Shown here: in pieces, positions 39,204 to 48,949 of the stretch
How positions within the stretch are numbered: position 1 is the stretch's first letter
Layout: every line of letters begins with the position of its first letter
Source of the DNA: Acidimicrobiia bacterium
GTDB lineage: Bacteria; Actinomycetota; Acidimicrobiia; Acidimicrobiales; AC-14
DNA: 57,743 nucleotides
Direction of reading: 5' to 3'
Assembly (NCBI GenBank): GCA_023265025.1
Contig: JAHFUP010000024.1
Coordinates: 1 to 57,743 of the forward strand
Program-made: the position numbers and the translations under genes
Notes under the pieces: model-generated
What the model saw: the letters and a program-made list of their open reading frames with translations, nothing else
What the model was told of the DNA's origin: nothing
Databases searched by the model: none

Positions 39204-39773
39204 TCAGGCCGGCGCCACCGTCGCCACCAGCTCCTCCCGGCTCATGGACGAGCGACCGGGGATTTCCTGCTCGGTGGCCAGCTTCTTCAGCTCATCGGTG
39301 GTGAGGTGCTCCTTGTCGGCCGCGACGGGCGCGCCGAGCTGGGCCTTCAGGGCCTCCAGGCGCGCACCCATGTCCTCGAGGGCCGCCTTGTCGAACGCCT
39401 TGCGGACCATGGGGAACATCTCCTCTTCCTCTTCGCCGGCGTGGTGCTCGACGCTCTCGATGAGGACCTTCAGCTTGGCCGCCCAGGCGTCGTCATCGGG
39501 GGTCAGCAGCTTGACCTCACCGATGAGCGTCTTGGCCACGTGGTGCTCCTCGACGCCCTCGTCGACGGTGTCCTTGATCTCCTCGTCGGCCGCCTTGATC
39601 TCGGGGTAGAAGATCTCCTCTTCGATGGTCGTGTGGATCTCGAGCTCGGTGATGATCTTCTGCGCCAGCGTGGCCATCTCCGGCACGTTCTCCTCCTCTT
39701 CGGCCGCCGTGAAGCGGGCGAAGAGTCCCCGCACCCGGTTGTGGTCGGCAATCAGCAGGCTTAGCGCGTCCAT
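39204..39773 (-). CDS. Hemerythrin (HHE) domain protein with Rho-N-like tail
   Basis: 189 residues, ATG with AAGGAG 8 nt upstream. The first 130 residues are a four-helix hemerythrin bundle: LLIADHNRVRGLF, ELEIHTTIEEEIFYPEI, EEHHVAKTLIG and ESVEHHAGEEEEEMFPMV supply the His/Glu ligands for a di-iron site, with a Glu-rich run near 110-116. The end (TTDELKKLATEQEIPGRSSM) resembles the Rho N-terminal helix-extended-loop-helix module. It probably senses or stores O2, NO or iron; the tail may bind nucleic acid or protein. Confidence 0.88.
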   Translation of the reverse strand: MDALSLLIADHNRVRGLFARFTAAEEEENVPEMATLAQKIITELEIHTTIEEEIFYPEIKAADEEIKDTVDEGVEEHHVAKTLIGEVKLLTPDDDAWAAKLKVLIESVEHHAGEEEEEMFPMVRKAFDKAALEDMGARLEALKAQLGAPVAADKEHLTTDELKKLATEQEIPGRSSMSREELVATVAPA

Positions 39774-39832
39774 GTGGTGGTCTCCTTGTGTCGGCGTTCT
39801 GGCACCCCTTACCCAGGCCGACCACCCGTCAC

Positions 39833-41515
<1,683 letters not shown>

Positions 41516-41523
41516 GGCCTTCG

Positions 41524-41529
41524 ACCCTA
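41524..41529 (-). promoter_or_regulatory. -10 box of leaderless ettA
   Basis: TAGGGT on the minus strand, 8 nt before the ATG at 41515. Confidence 0.4.
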
Positions 41530-41567
41530 CCGGCCTCCGAGCGGCGCAAAGCGATCGGAACCGTGCC

Positions 41568-41604
41568 TATCTTGTAGCCGGGTTGTGAAACGGACCTCGT
41601 CCGT
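41568..41604 (+). promoter_or_regulatory. Promoter and hairpin of the DHA2 transporter gene
   Basis: A TATCTT -10-like box (41568-41573) is followed by the inverted repeat ACGGAC-CTC-GTCCGT (41590-41604), which would fall just inside the transcript, 20 nt before the ATG. It may be an operator for a repressor, as is common for DHA2 pumps. Confidence 0.4.
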
Positions 41605-41624
41605 AGCGAAAGGATGGCGCCAGG

Positions 41625-43232
41625 ATGACCGAAGCGACCGATTCTGCTCGCCCGCTTTACGACGACCCGGTCATCTTCCGGCGCCGGTGGTTCCTGTGCG
41701 GGATCATGTGCCTGTCGCTGGTGATGGTCGTCATGTCGGTGGCCGGCCTGAACGTGGCCCTCCCCAGCCTGCAGACCGACCTCAACGCCACCGCCACCGA
41801 GTTGCAGTGGATCATCGACGCCTACGCCCTCGTGTTCGCCGCCCTGCTGCTCCCGGCGGGCGCGCTGGGCGACCGGTTCGGGCGCAAGCGGGCCCTGCTG
41901 CTGGGCCTCACCATCTTCGCCCTCGGCTCACTGGTGGGCGGGATCGGGACCAACGCGCCCCAGATCATCGCCGGCCGGATCATCAACGGCATCGGCGCCG
42001 CCTTCGTCATGCCCGCCACGCTCTCGCTGATCACCACGATCTTCCCGCCGAACGAGCGCAGCAAGGCCATCGCCCTGTGGGCCGGCTTCGCCGGCGCCGG
42101 CGGCGCCCTAGGCCCGATCCTGTCGGGTGCGCTCCTCGAGAACTTCTGGTGGGGCTCGGCGTTCCTCGTCAACGTGCCGATCGTGGCCGTCGTGGTCACC
42201 AGCGTGGCCATCTTCTCGCCCACCTCCAAGGACCCCGACGCCACCCCCCTCGACCCGATCGGCGCGCTCCTGTCCCTGCTCGGTCTGGCCGGGCTGGTCT
42301 TCGCCATCATCGAAGGCCCCGAGCGGGGCTGGACCGACGGCGCAGTCATCGGCGCCTTCGTCCTGGCCGTCGTGTGCCTCACCGGCTTCCTCTTGTGGGA
42401 GCGGCGCAGCGTCCACCCCATGCTGCCGCTCACTTTCTTCGAGGACCGGCGGATGAGCGCGGGAAGCGCCGTGGTCACCGTCGCCTTCTTCGTGATGTTC
42501 GGCCTGTTCTTCCTCCTCACCCTGTACCTGCAGTTCGTGCGGGACTACTCGCCGCTCGCCGCCGGGCTGGCCACGCTGCCCCTCGCGGTGACGTTGGTCG
42601 CCGTCGCCCCACGGAGCGCCTCGCTGGCGTTGCGGATCGGCTCGGGCCTGGTCATGGCCGTGGGCTTCCTGTGCATCGGCGGCGGCTTCGGCATCCTGTC
42701 GTTCCTCGCCACGGATACCCCCTATCTCGTGCTCGTCGTGTCCCTCGTGCTCCTCGGCGCCGGGCTCAGCCTCACCGCGGCGCCGGCGACCGCCTGCATC
42801 ATGAACTCCGTCCCCCAAGCCAAGGCCGGCGTCGGCTCGGCGGTCAACGACACCACTCGCGAGGTCGGCGGCGCACTGGGCATCGCCGTGCTCGGGAGCA
42901 TCAGCAACGCGGTGTACCGCTCGTCAATCAATATCGACGACCTCCCGCTGCCGCCGCCGGTCAAGGCGGCGGCGGAGGAATCCATCGGCGCGGCCACCTT
43001 CATCGCCAGGAGCCTGCCGGAGGGCGGCCGCGAGCTCGCGGCCCGCGCCGGGTCGGCCTTCACCCACTCCTTCAGCGTGACCAGCCGCGTCGCCCTGGCC
43101 GTGACCGTCGTGTCCGCCGCCGTGGTCGCCTGGGCGTTCAGCCACAAGTCCGAGCTGGCGGCCGCGGGCGTGTCCGAGAACGCGGCGACCGAGCCGCCCG
43201 TGCATGTCGACCTGGCGCCTGAAGGCACGTAG
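41625..43232 (+). CDS. DHA2-family MFS efflux transporter (14 helices)
   Basis: 535 residues. Motif A appears as GALGDRFGRKRALLLG, motif C-like GAGGALGPILSGAL in the fifth helix, and the N-terminal LNVALPSLQTDLNAT is typical for the DHA2 (EmrB/QacA) group. Fourteen helices and a short hydrophilic C-terminus. These export drugs, dyes or fatty acids using the proton gradient. A loop after the central helices is somewhat shorter than in EmrB, as 535 residues allow. No TetR gene is adjacent, although a hairpin precedes the start. Confidence 0.92.
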   Translation: MTEATDSARPLYDDPVIFRRRWFLCGIMCLSLVMVVMSVAGLNVALPSLQTDLNATATELQWIIDAYALVFAALLLPAGALGDRFGRKRALLLGLTIFALGSLVGGIGTNAPQIIAGRIINGIGAAFVMPATLSLITTIFPPNERSKAIALWAGFAGAGGALGPILSGALLENFWWGSAFLVNVPIVAVVVTSVAIFSPTSKDPDATPLDPIGALLSLLGLAGLVFAIIEGPERGWTDGAVIGAFVLAVVCLTGFLLWERRSVHPMLPLTFFEDRRMSAGSAVVTVAFFVMFGLFFLLTLYLQFVRDYSPLAAGLATLPLAVTLVAVAPRSASLALRIGSGLVMAVGFLCIGGGFGILSFLATDTPYLVLVVSLVLLGAGLSLTAAPATACIMNSVPQAKAGVGSAVNDTTREVGGALGIAVLGSISNAVYRSSINIDDLPLPPPVKAAAEESIGAATFIARSLPEGGRELAARAGSAFTHSFSVTSRVALAVTVVSAAVVAWAFSHKSELAAAGVSENAATEPPVHVDLAPEGT

Positions 43233-43333
43233 GGGGACGGTGGGTCGGTCGACCTTTTTTTCGCCGGGCCCTCAAGCAATTGCCGGGTGGCGCCGACCCA
43301 TTGGCCATGAGACGCGGACGTTCAGAGAGGCAG

Positions 43334-43522
43334 ATGCGTCGATTGCTCCAGTTGGCCCGATGGTTCGAGACCTTCTGGTGGTGCAGGTGCAACTACAGCA
43401 ACATCGCCGCACTCCGGTGCTTCCACTGCGGCGCCCGTCCGCCCCGGCGGCTCCGGGCGGAAGTCGCGTCGATGCCCCTGCCGGAGGGGTCATCCGTGCG
43501 GTACGACACCGTCGACGCGTGA
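43334..43522 (+). CDS. RanBP2-like zinc-finger microprotein (62 aa)
   Basis: 62 residues from the ATG at 43334 with GAGAGG just upstream; an ATG at 43307 would add 9 residues. The core WWCRCNYSNIAALRCFHCGA has the W-x-C...N...C-x2-C arrangement of RanBP2-type zinc fingers, with CxC replacing the usual CxxC. A C-terminal tail of about 30 residues follows. Such fingers bind RNA or ubiquitin in eukaryotes; in bacteria they are rarely described. Single gene before a bidirectional terminator. Confidence 0.62.
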   Translation: MRRLLQLARWFETFWWCRCNYSNIAALRCFHCGARPPRRLRAEVASMPLPEGSSVRYDTVDA

Positions 43523-43529
43523 ACGCCGG

Positions 43530-43565
43530 CCTGACCCATCCGCCAACGTTGCCGGGTGGGTCAGG
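43530..43565. terminator. Bidirectional hairpin between convergent units
   Basis: CCTGACCCATCCG (43530-43542) pairs with CGGGTGGGTCAGG (43553-43565), 13 positions with one T-G wobble, 10-nt loop. Lies between the zinc-finger gene and the minus-strand phosphatase remnant. No strong U-tract on either side. Confidence 0.6.
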
Positions 43566-43574
43566 TCGACTTGA

Positions 43575-44022
43575 TCAGGCCGGCTTGATCACCACGACGG
43601 CGATGCCGTCCTTGGCCTCGCCCCGCTGAAAGTCCAGGGCCGCAGCCACGATGCGGTCCGCCGTCTCCTGGGCGTCGGCCCCCGCGGCGTCCGAGATCGA
43701 GTCGACGAGTCGCTCCTCGTCGAAGAACTCCCGGTCACGCCGGCCCTCGGTGACACCGTCGGTGTAGAGGACGATGATGTCGCCAGCCTGCAGCATCGTC
43801 GATACGTCGGTCAGGAACGGCCGATCGAGCATCCCGAGAATGGTTCCCGTGTCGCCGATGGTGTCGAAGGTGCCGTCGGCCCGCGCCGGAGCGGAGATGG
43901 TGCCCGCCCGACGCGACACTGAGACGCACACCCGCCGGCACTCGTTCGATCACGACGAACAGGGCCGTGCAGAACTGGTCCGGGTGGTAGCGGACGAGCG
44001 CCTCGTGGAGAGCGGGCGGCAC
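43575..44022 (-). pseudogene. PP2C/SpoIIE (RsbU-type) phosphatase remnant, truncated and frameshifted
   Basis: On the minus strand, one frame gives LHEALVRYHPDQFCTALFVV up to RLSVASGGH (codon ending 43900), and another continues ARADGTFDTIGDTGTILGML, LQAGDIIVLYTDGVTEGRR (catalytic-core GD and DGVTE boxes) and AKDGIAVVVIKPA to the stop at 43575. Joining them needs a 2-nt insertion or 1-nt deletion near 43884-43899, restoring the usual six residues between GGH and RADG. The N-terminal half, with the first metal Asp, is missing because a stop precedes the frame. Read as a decayed gene; an assembly error would explain only the frameshift. Confidence 0.82.
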
Positions 44023-44145
44023 GCGCCCTGGTCGTCATCGTGGGCGGGGTGGCCTTCGTGGTGGCGGGGACCAGAGGGCGTGGTACCGACCCGGCTCCGA
44101 TGGCCCCCCGTGGGAATGACCTCGTCGGAGCGGGCGCCCGCCCTC

Positions 44146-44151
44146 TACCGT
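44146..44151 (+). promoter_or_regulatory. -10 box of leaderless LysE gene
   Basis: TACCGT, 6 nt before the ATG at 44158; no Shine-Dalgarno. Confidence 0.5.
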
Positions 44152-44157
44152 GACGGG

Positions 44158-44805
44158 ATGATCAGCGTCACCGCCGGCGTCGGGATGGCGCTGATCGCGT
44201 TCGGCCTTGTGCTCACGCCCGGCCCCAACATGATCTACCTCGTGTCGAGGTCGATCACCCAGGGCCGGGCCGCCGGGCTGGTTTCGCTGCTCGGCGTGGC
44301 CGCGGGGTTCGCGGTGTACCTCGCCGCCGCGGTGGCCGGCATCGCCGCGGTGTTCGCCGGCGTCCCGCTGGCCTACAGCGCCCTTCGGGTAGCCGGCGCC
44401 GGGTACCTTCTGTACCTCGCCTGGCAGGCCCTCCGACCGGGGGGCACGTCGGTCTTCACGCCCAAGGATCTGCCGGCGGATCCACCCCGCCGGCTGTTCG
44501 TCATGGGGTTCGTCACCAACCTGCTGAACCCCAAGATCGCCGTGCTCTACGTCACGCTGCTGCCCCAGTTCATCGACCCCGACCGCGGGTCGGTCGCCCT
44601 GCAGAGCCTGGTGCTGGGAGCGATCCAGATCACCATCGCCTTGAGCATCAACTGCGTGTGGGTCCTCACCGCCAGCACGCTGGCCGGCTTCCTCGGTCGG
44701 CGCCCCGGCTGGTTGCGGGCCCAGGGCTACGTGATGGGCGGCGTGCTCGGCGCCCTCGCGGTCCGGCTGGCGACGGAACGGAGCCGGACCGCCCTCGCCC
44801 GCTGA
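44158..44805 (+). CDS. LysE family amino acid exporter
   Basis: 215 residues, six helices. Family signature LVLTPGPNMIYLVSRSITQGRAAG near the N-terminus and GFVTNLLNPKIAVLYVTLLPQF in the middle. LysE/RhtB members export basic amino acids, homoserine lactones or other small molecules. The exact substrate is unknown. Single gene; the phosphorylase starts 74 nt later. Confidence 0.92.
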   Translation: MISVTAGVGMALIAFGLVLTPGPNMIYLVSRSITQGRAAGLVSLLGVAAGFAVYLAAAVAGIAAVFAGVPLAYSALRVAGAGYLLYLAWQALRPGGTSVFTPKDLPADPPRRLFVMGFVTNLLNPKIAVLYVTLLPQFIDPDRGSVALQSLVLGAIQITIALSINCVWVLTASTLAGFLGRRPGWLRAQGYVMGGVLGALAVRLATERSRTALAR

Positions 44806-44879
44806 GGGATCCCGCGGAACGCCGGCTGTCGAAGCCGGCGCCACTTGACGACGGGAGCCGTCCGGCGCAACATGCCTCC

Positions 44880-47042
44880 GTGGCGCAGCCCCCTTCGGCC
44901 CCCGGGGGCCTCCCTGGCGTCGGCGACGTCGCACGCGCCGCCGGGGCGCTCGCCAAGCGGCTGCCGGCGCAGTTGGCCCCACTCGCGTCCCTGGCCTACA
45001 ACTACGGATGGAGCTGGGCGCTTGGCGGCGACGAGGTCTTCGCCGATGTCGACCCAGATCGCTGGCGGGTCTGCGGGCACAACCCGGTGCGGCTCTTGGT
45101 CGAGGCGGACGACGAGGCCCTCACCCGGGCCGCCGCCAACGAGGGTTTGATCCGGCGCGCCCAGGAGGTGACCGATCGGGTCCTGCACCCGCCGGCCCGC
45201 GAGGCCGAGCTACCGGCCGGCGTCGACGAGCGGCACCCGGTCGTCTTCGTCTGCGCCGAGTACGGGATCCACGAGTCGCTGCCGCTCTACTCGGGCGGGC
45301 TCGGCGTGCTGGCCGGCGACATCGTCAAGACCGCGTCCGACCGGCGCCTGCCGATGGTGGCCGTCGGCCTCCTCTACCGGTACGGCTACCTGCACCAGCG
45401 CCTCGACGTCGGCGGGTGGCAGCACGAGTACTGGACGTACCTCGACCCGCTCCGGCGCCCGCTCGTGCGCCTTACCTCCGGCGGGCGCCCACTGACGGTG
45501 CGGGTGCAGGTCTGGGGCCGCGACGTGTTTCTGTACGTCTGGCGGGCCGACATCGGCGGCGTGCCCCTCTACCTGCTGGACTCCGACCACCCCGACAACG
45601 ACGCGGTGGGCAAGTGGATCACCGCTCGGCTCTACGACGGGTCGCGCGACGTCCGGCTGGCCCAGTACGTCGTCCTCGGCCAGGGCACGATCCGCATGCT
45701 CGAGGCCATGCGGGTCGAGCCCGGGGTCGTCCACCTCAATGAGGGGCACGCGGCATTGGCCGTGCTGGAGATGGCCCGCCAGGCCGTCGACGCCGGCGCC
45801 GGGTTTGACCAGGCCGTGGCCCGGGCCCGCCAGGGGGTGGTCTTCACCACCCACACACCGCTCGCCGCCGGCAACGAGGCCTATCCCGGCCACGAGGTGA
45901 TGGCCGCGGTGCCCGATCTGGCCACCCGCTTCGGCGTCAACCAGGAGCGCATCCTCGGCCTGGGCCGGACATGGTCGGAGGACCATGCGGAGCCGGTGGG
46001 CCTCACCACGCTGTCGCTGCGCCTGAGCCGTCACGCCAACGGTGTCGCCGCCCGTCACGGTGAGGTGGCGAGGGCCATGTGGCACCCGCTCTTTCCCGGG
46101 CGGTCCGTCGACCAGGTCCCGATCAGCCACGTGACGAACGGCGTGCACGTGCCGACGTGGCTGGGCCCCTTGATGCGCGAGTTGCTCGACCGCCACCTGG
46201 GCATGGGCTGGATCGAGCGGTCTGCGGACCCTGACGTGTGGGCGGCGGTCGACGCCATCCCCGACGCCGACCTGTGGGAGGCGCGCTGCCGGCAGCGGGC
46301 CGCGCTCGTCGGCTACGTCCGGGGCCGCGCGTCGGGTGACCGCCTGCGTCGGGGCGAGCCGCTCGACGCCGTCCGCGCCGCGGCGGACGTCTTCGACCCG
46401 TTCCGCCTCACCGTCGGCTTCGCCCGCCGGCTGGCCATCTACAAGCGGCTCCATCTGTTGTCTCGGGACCGCGACCGGATCAGCAGGCTCCTCCGTGACG
46501 CCAACGGCATGCAGCTGGTCATGGCTGGCAAGGCCCACCCGCGCGACGACGAGGCGAAGGGCGCGGTGCCCGGTGTCTTCGAGCTGGCCCGCCACGGCGG
46601 CCCGCAGGCCCGGATCGTGTTCCTCGAGAACCACGACCTCTCGATGGGGCGAGCCCTGGCGTCTGGCTGCGACGTTTGGGTCAACCTGCCCCGCCCGCCG
46701 CTCGAGGCCTCCGGGACCAGCGGGATGAAGGCGGCGTTGAACGGCGGCCTGAACCTCAGCGTGCTCGACGGCTGGTGGGCAGAGGGCTACGACGGCGCCA
46801 ACGGCTGGGCCATCTCGGGCGAGATCGACGGCGACCACGAGGCGCAGGACGCCCGCCACGCGACCGCCCTGCTCGACATCCTCGAAGGCCAGGTGCTCCC
46901 GCTGTTCACCGACACCGACAGCGACGGCATCCCTCGACGGTGGATCGCCATGGTGCGCCACTCGCTGCGCACGCTGGGCCCCTTCGTCTCCTCCGAGCGC
47001 ATGGTGGGGGAGTACGAGCGCCGGGCCTACGCCAAACCGTGA
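44880..47042 (+). CDS. Alpha-glucan (glycogen/maltodextrin) phosphorylase, GT35
   Basis: 720 residues from the GTG at 44880; the frame upstream has no better start. It contains AEYGIHESLPLYSGGLGVLAGD, WHPL and HVTNGVHVPTWL, and the pyridoxal-phosphate lysine in ASGTSGMKAALNGG near residue 620. This is the shorter actinobacterial AGP type (about 720 residues against 830 for classical GlgP). It releases glucose-1-phosphate from alpha-1,4-glucans. No other glycogen gene is adjacent. Confidence 0.92.
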   Translation: MAQPPSAPGGLPGVGDVARAAGALAKRLPAQLAPLASLAYNYGWSWALGGDEVFADVDPDRWRVCGHNPVRLLVEADDEALTRAAANEGLIRRAQEVTDRVLHPPAREAELPAGVDERHPVVFVCAEYGIHESLPLYSGGLGVLAGDIVKTASDRRLPMVAVGLLYRYGYLHQRLDVGGWQHEYWTYLDPLRRPLVRLTSGGRPLTVRVQVWGRDVFLYVWRADIGGVPLYLLDSDHPDNDAVGKWITARLYDGSRDVRLAQYVVLGQGTIRMLEAMRVEPGVVHLNEGHAALAVLEMARQAVDAGAGFDQAVARARQGVVFTTHTPLAAGNEAYPGHEVMAAVPDLATRFGVNQERILGLGRTWSEDHAEPVGLTTLSLRLSRHANGVAARHGEVARAMWHPLFPGRSVDQVPISHVTNGVHVPTWLGPLMRELLDRHLGMGWIERSADPDVWAAVDAIPDADLWEARCRQRAALVGYVRGRASGDRLRRGEPLDAVRAAADVFDPFRLTVGFARRLAIYKRLHLLSRDRDRISRLLRDANGMQLVMAGKAHPRDDEAKGAVPGVFELARHGGPQARIVFLENHDLSMGRALASGCDVWVNLPRPPLEASGTSGMKAALNGGLNLSVLDGWWAEGYDGANGWAISGEIDGDHEAQDARHATALLDILEGQVLPLFTDTDSDGIPRRWIAMVRHSLRTLGPFVSSERMVGEYERRAYAKP

Positions 47043-47226
47043 CCCTCGGCGGCCGGCCCACCGGGAGCCGGTGAACCGAGGCTGGCGACATGGAGCTACC
47101 TCCTCCGCGGACCATCGGTGGACGCGTGGCCACTGCCAGCATCATGAGGCGGTCGCCTACCGGGACGAGAGACGCGTTCACAGCTTTCATCGTCATGGTG
47201 GGCCGCTGCGCAACCCGCGCCGTCGC

Positions 47227-47232
47227 TACCAT
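47227..47232 (+). promoter_or_regulatory. -10 box of leaderless desaturase gene
   Basis: TACCAT, 5 nt before the GTG at 47238. Confidence 0.45.
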
Positions 47233-47237
47233 GCGCC

Positions 47238-47951
47238 GTGCCCATCGGTGTGATCCTCGGCTTCGCCTCTGCACTGCTGACCGCGCTCGTGACGGAGATC
47301 TACGCCCACCGGTGCCTCGCCCACCACGCGTTCCGGGTGCGCCCGGCGGTGGCCTCGGTGCTCGACACCTACTTTCGGGTCGTGGTCGGCACGGACCCGG
47401 AATCGTGGGCCGCCGTCCACCGGCTGCACCACCGCTATTCGGATACGCCGCTGGACCCGCACTCACCGCGTCTGCGCCGGCCGGCGACGGTGCTCCTCGG
47501 ATCGGCCTACCTGTTCGCCAAGGCCAAGCTCCGGGTACCGGCGGACCGGCCGAAGGCGCGGTGGGTCCTCCCGCTCCGGGGCGTGGTCGTGTTCGTCTAC
47601 TTGGTGGCTTTCGGACCGCTGCAGGTGCTGATCATGTTCGTCGTCCACCTCGTCGGCTACCTCGGCATCATGGGCATGGTGAACACCGTGGGGCACCTCT
47701 ACGGGAGCAAGCCCCACCCTCACGCCGCCGGCTATGACGCGGCGTGGCTCGCCATCCCGCTCCTCGGTCACGGCTACCACAACTCCCACCACGCGCATCC
47801 CGCTGCGGCGCGGACGGGCCGACTCGACCCGATTTGGCCAATCCTGCGGGCCGGCGCGGCCGTCGGGCTCATCGACCTCGGCAGCCGGGCGGCACCCCTC
47901 GACACGCACGCCACCTGCTGCGGCGCGTTCACCTCGCTCGTCCACCCCTGA
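47238..47951 (+). CDS. Fatty-acid (acyl-CoA/stearoyl) desaturase-like membrane di-iron protein
   Basis: 237 residues. Three histidine boxes are complete: HRCLAHH (24-30), HRLHHRY (61-67) and HNSHHAHP (181-188), plus NTVGH (149-153), the pattern of delta-9 acyl desaturases. About four helices. It is 60 or more residues shorter than most such enzymes, mainly at the N-terminus, which lacks the first helix-plus-leader. The residual residues look sufficient for the metal site. Leaderless start. Confidence 0.85.
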   Translation: MPIGVILGFASALLTALVTEIYAHRCLAHHAFRVRPAVASVLDTYFRVVVGTDPESWAAVHRLHHRYSDTPLDPHSPRLRRPATVLLGSAYLFAKAKLRVPADRPKARWVLPLRGVVVFVYLVAFGPLQVLIMFVVHLVGYLGIMGMVNTVGHLYGSKPHPHAAGYDAAWLAIPLLGHGYHNSHHAHPAAARTGRLDPIWPILRAGAAVGLIDLGSRAAPLDTHATCCGAFTSLVHP

Positions 47952-48203
47952 AGCGGCTCCGCGAGGGAACTCGTCGATGCCGTGCGCCGGTCTCCCCGAC
48001 GTCGGTGGATCACCGTGACCGAGACGGTGTGGACGACTTTCGCGGCGCTGGCGAACGCTGACTCGCAGGTTCGGAGCAACCTCATCCCAGATGCCTGGCT
48101 CGCCGCCCTCGCGCTGGCGCATGGTTGCCGTCTCGCCACCGCCGATCGGGGCTTCGCCCGCTTCGACGGCCTTGAGTGGTTCGATCCGGTGCGCCGAATG
48201 TGA
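47952..48203 (+). pseudogene. VapC-type PIN toxin remnant, C-terminal part
   Basis: The frame directly after the desaturase stop reads ARELVDAVRRSPRRRWITVT and then NLIPDAWLAALALAHGCRLATADRGFARFDGLEWFDP (split here: the PDAWLAALA and TADRGFARF boxes), which is the second half of a VapC PIN domain. The N-terminal acidic residues (DxNVL box) are missing and no start with a ribosome site is present; GTG 47982 would give 73 residues. It is likely a truncated toxin gene fused to the desaturase end by deletion. Confidence 0.78.
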
Positions 48204-48371
48204 ACGACAGGCCGGCGCCGGCCGTGGCTGCCGACGCCGCCGAAGGCGGCCCCTCCGGCTGCGGACCGGAGGAAGGGACAGGGCGGAGGCGGCGCGAGCT
48301 CCGCTCGCCCGCCGGAGCGCGATCACTTCGACCGAATGGAGTGACCGAAGCGAACGAATGAGGTCGAGGTA

Positions 48372-48875
48372 CTAGCCCAGCGGAACAGTGGGAAATACCG
48401 GGTCGGCAGGCGGCTGCGCCTCGGCCTGGGCCGCGTAGGCGCAGGCCGCGTCATCGGTCATTCCGCTCGCCTTCCCGTCGGCGTAATAGTCGGGCGCGTC
48501 GCCGAGCCGGCGATGGATGTTCACGACGCCGTTCGGGTTCGTCGGGTCGTAGCCCGGCGGCAACGGGATCGAGGCGAGAAGCCGCTGCTTGGCTGCCCAC
48601 GCCTCGGCCGCGTAGGCGCAGGCCGCCTCACGAGACATTCCCTGGGCCCGGCCTTCGGCGGAGCCGGTGGACGGGCGGAGCGCACCTGCGAGCGGGGGCA
48701 GTGTCCGGACCAACTCGTCGAGGAGATCGGTCAGGGGGCGCGGATCAGGGACAGGATCCCCGGCGAGGACGGGTTGCGGAGGCGAACCCGGCGCGTTGAT
48801 CGCCACGGCCACGCCGACGCCGATCACCACGGTGCAAGCGGCGAGGAATCCGCTGAGCACCCGCCTCTCCCTCAT
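48372..48875 (-). CDS. Membrane-anchored protein with repeated CAYAA motif (167 aa)
   Basis: 167 residues from the ATG at 48875. Basic start MRERRVLSG, one helix (AACTVVIGVGVAVAI), then a Pro-rich spacer, a helix region and two copies of a short motif: GMSREAACAYAAEA (about residues 80-93) and GMTDDAACAYAAQAEA near the end, joined by LPPGYDPTNPNGVVNIHRRL. The duplicated Cys-containing helices are probably outside the membrane. Family not recognised. It starts 75 nt from the divergent ABC ATPase gene. Confidence 0.7.
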   Translation of the reverse strand: MRERRVLSGFLAACTVVIGVGVAVAINAPGSPPQPVLAGDPVPDPRPLTDLLDELVRTLPPLAGALRPSTGSAEGRAQGMSREAACAYAAEAWAAKQRLLASIPLPPGYDPTNPNGVVNIHRRLGDAPDYYADGKASGMTDDAACAYAAQAEAQPPADPVFPTVPLG

Positions 48876-48936
48876 GAGTCCAGTGGTACCACATGCCATC
48901 TGACATGGACAGAGGCTCGGCGCATCGGCCAACACC

Positions 48937-48942
48937 TACGCT
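48937..48942 (+). promoter_or_regulatory. -10 box of leaderless oligopeptide ABC operon
   Basis: TACGCT, 7 nt before the GTG at 48950. Confidence 0.5.
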
Positions 48943-48949
48943 GCCGGCC

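Noticed and set aside
44023-44157. Plus-strand hydrophobic frame (VVIVGGVAFVVAGT) before the LysE gene
   Set aside because: No start with a ribosome site and no family; the stretch lies over the decayed 5' end of the phosphatase remnant, so it may be leftover sequence.
48210-48223. Perfect 14-bp palindrome GGCCGGCGCCGGCC
   Set aside because: Composed only of G and C in a GC-rich genome, where such palindromes are expected by chance.
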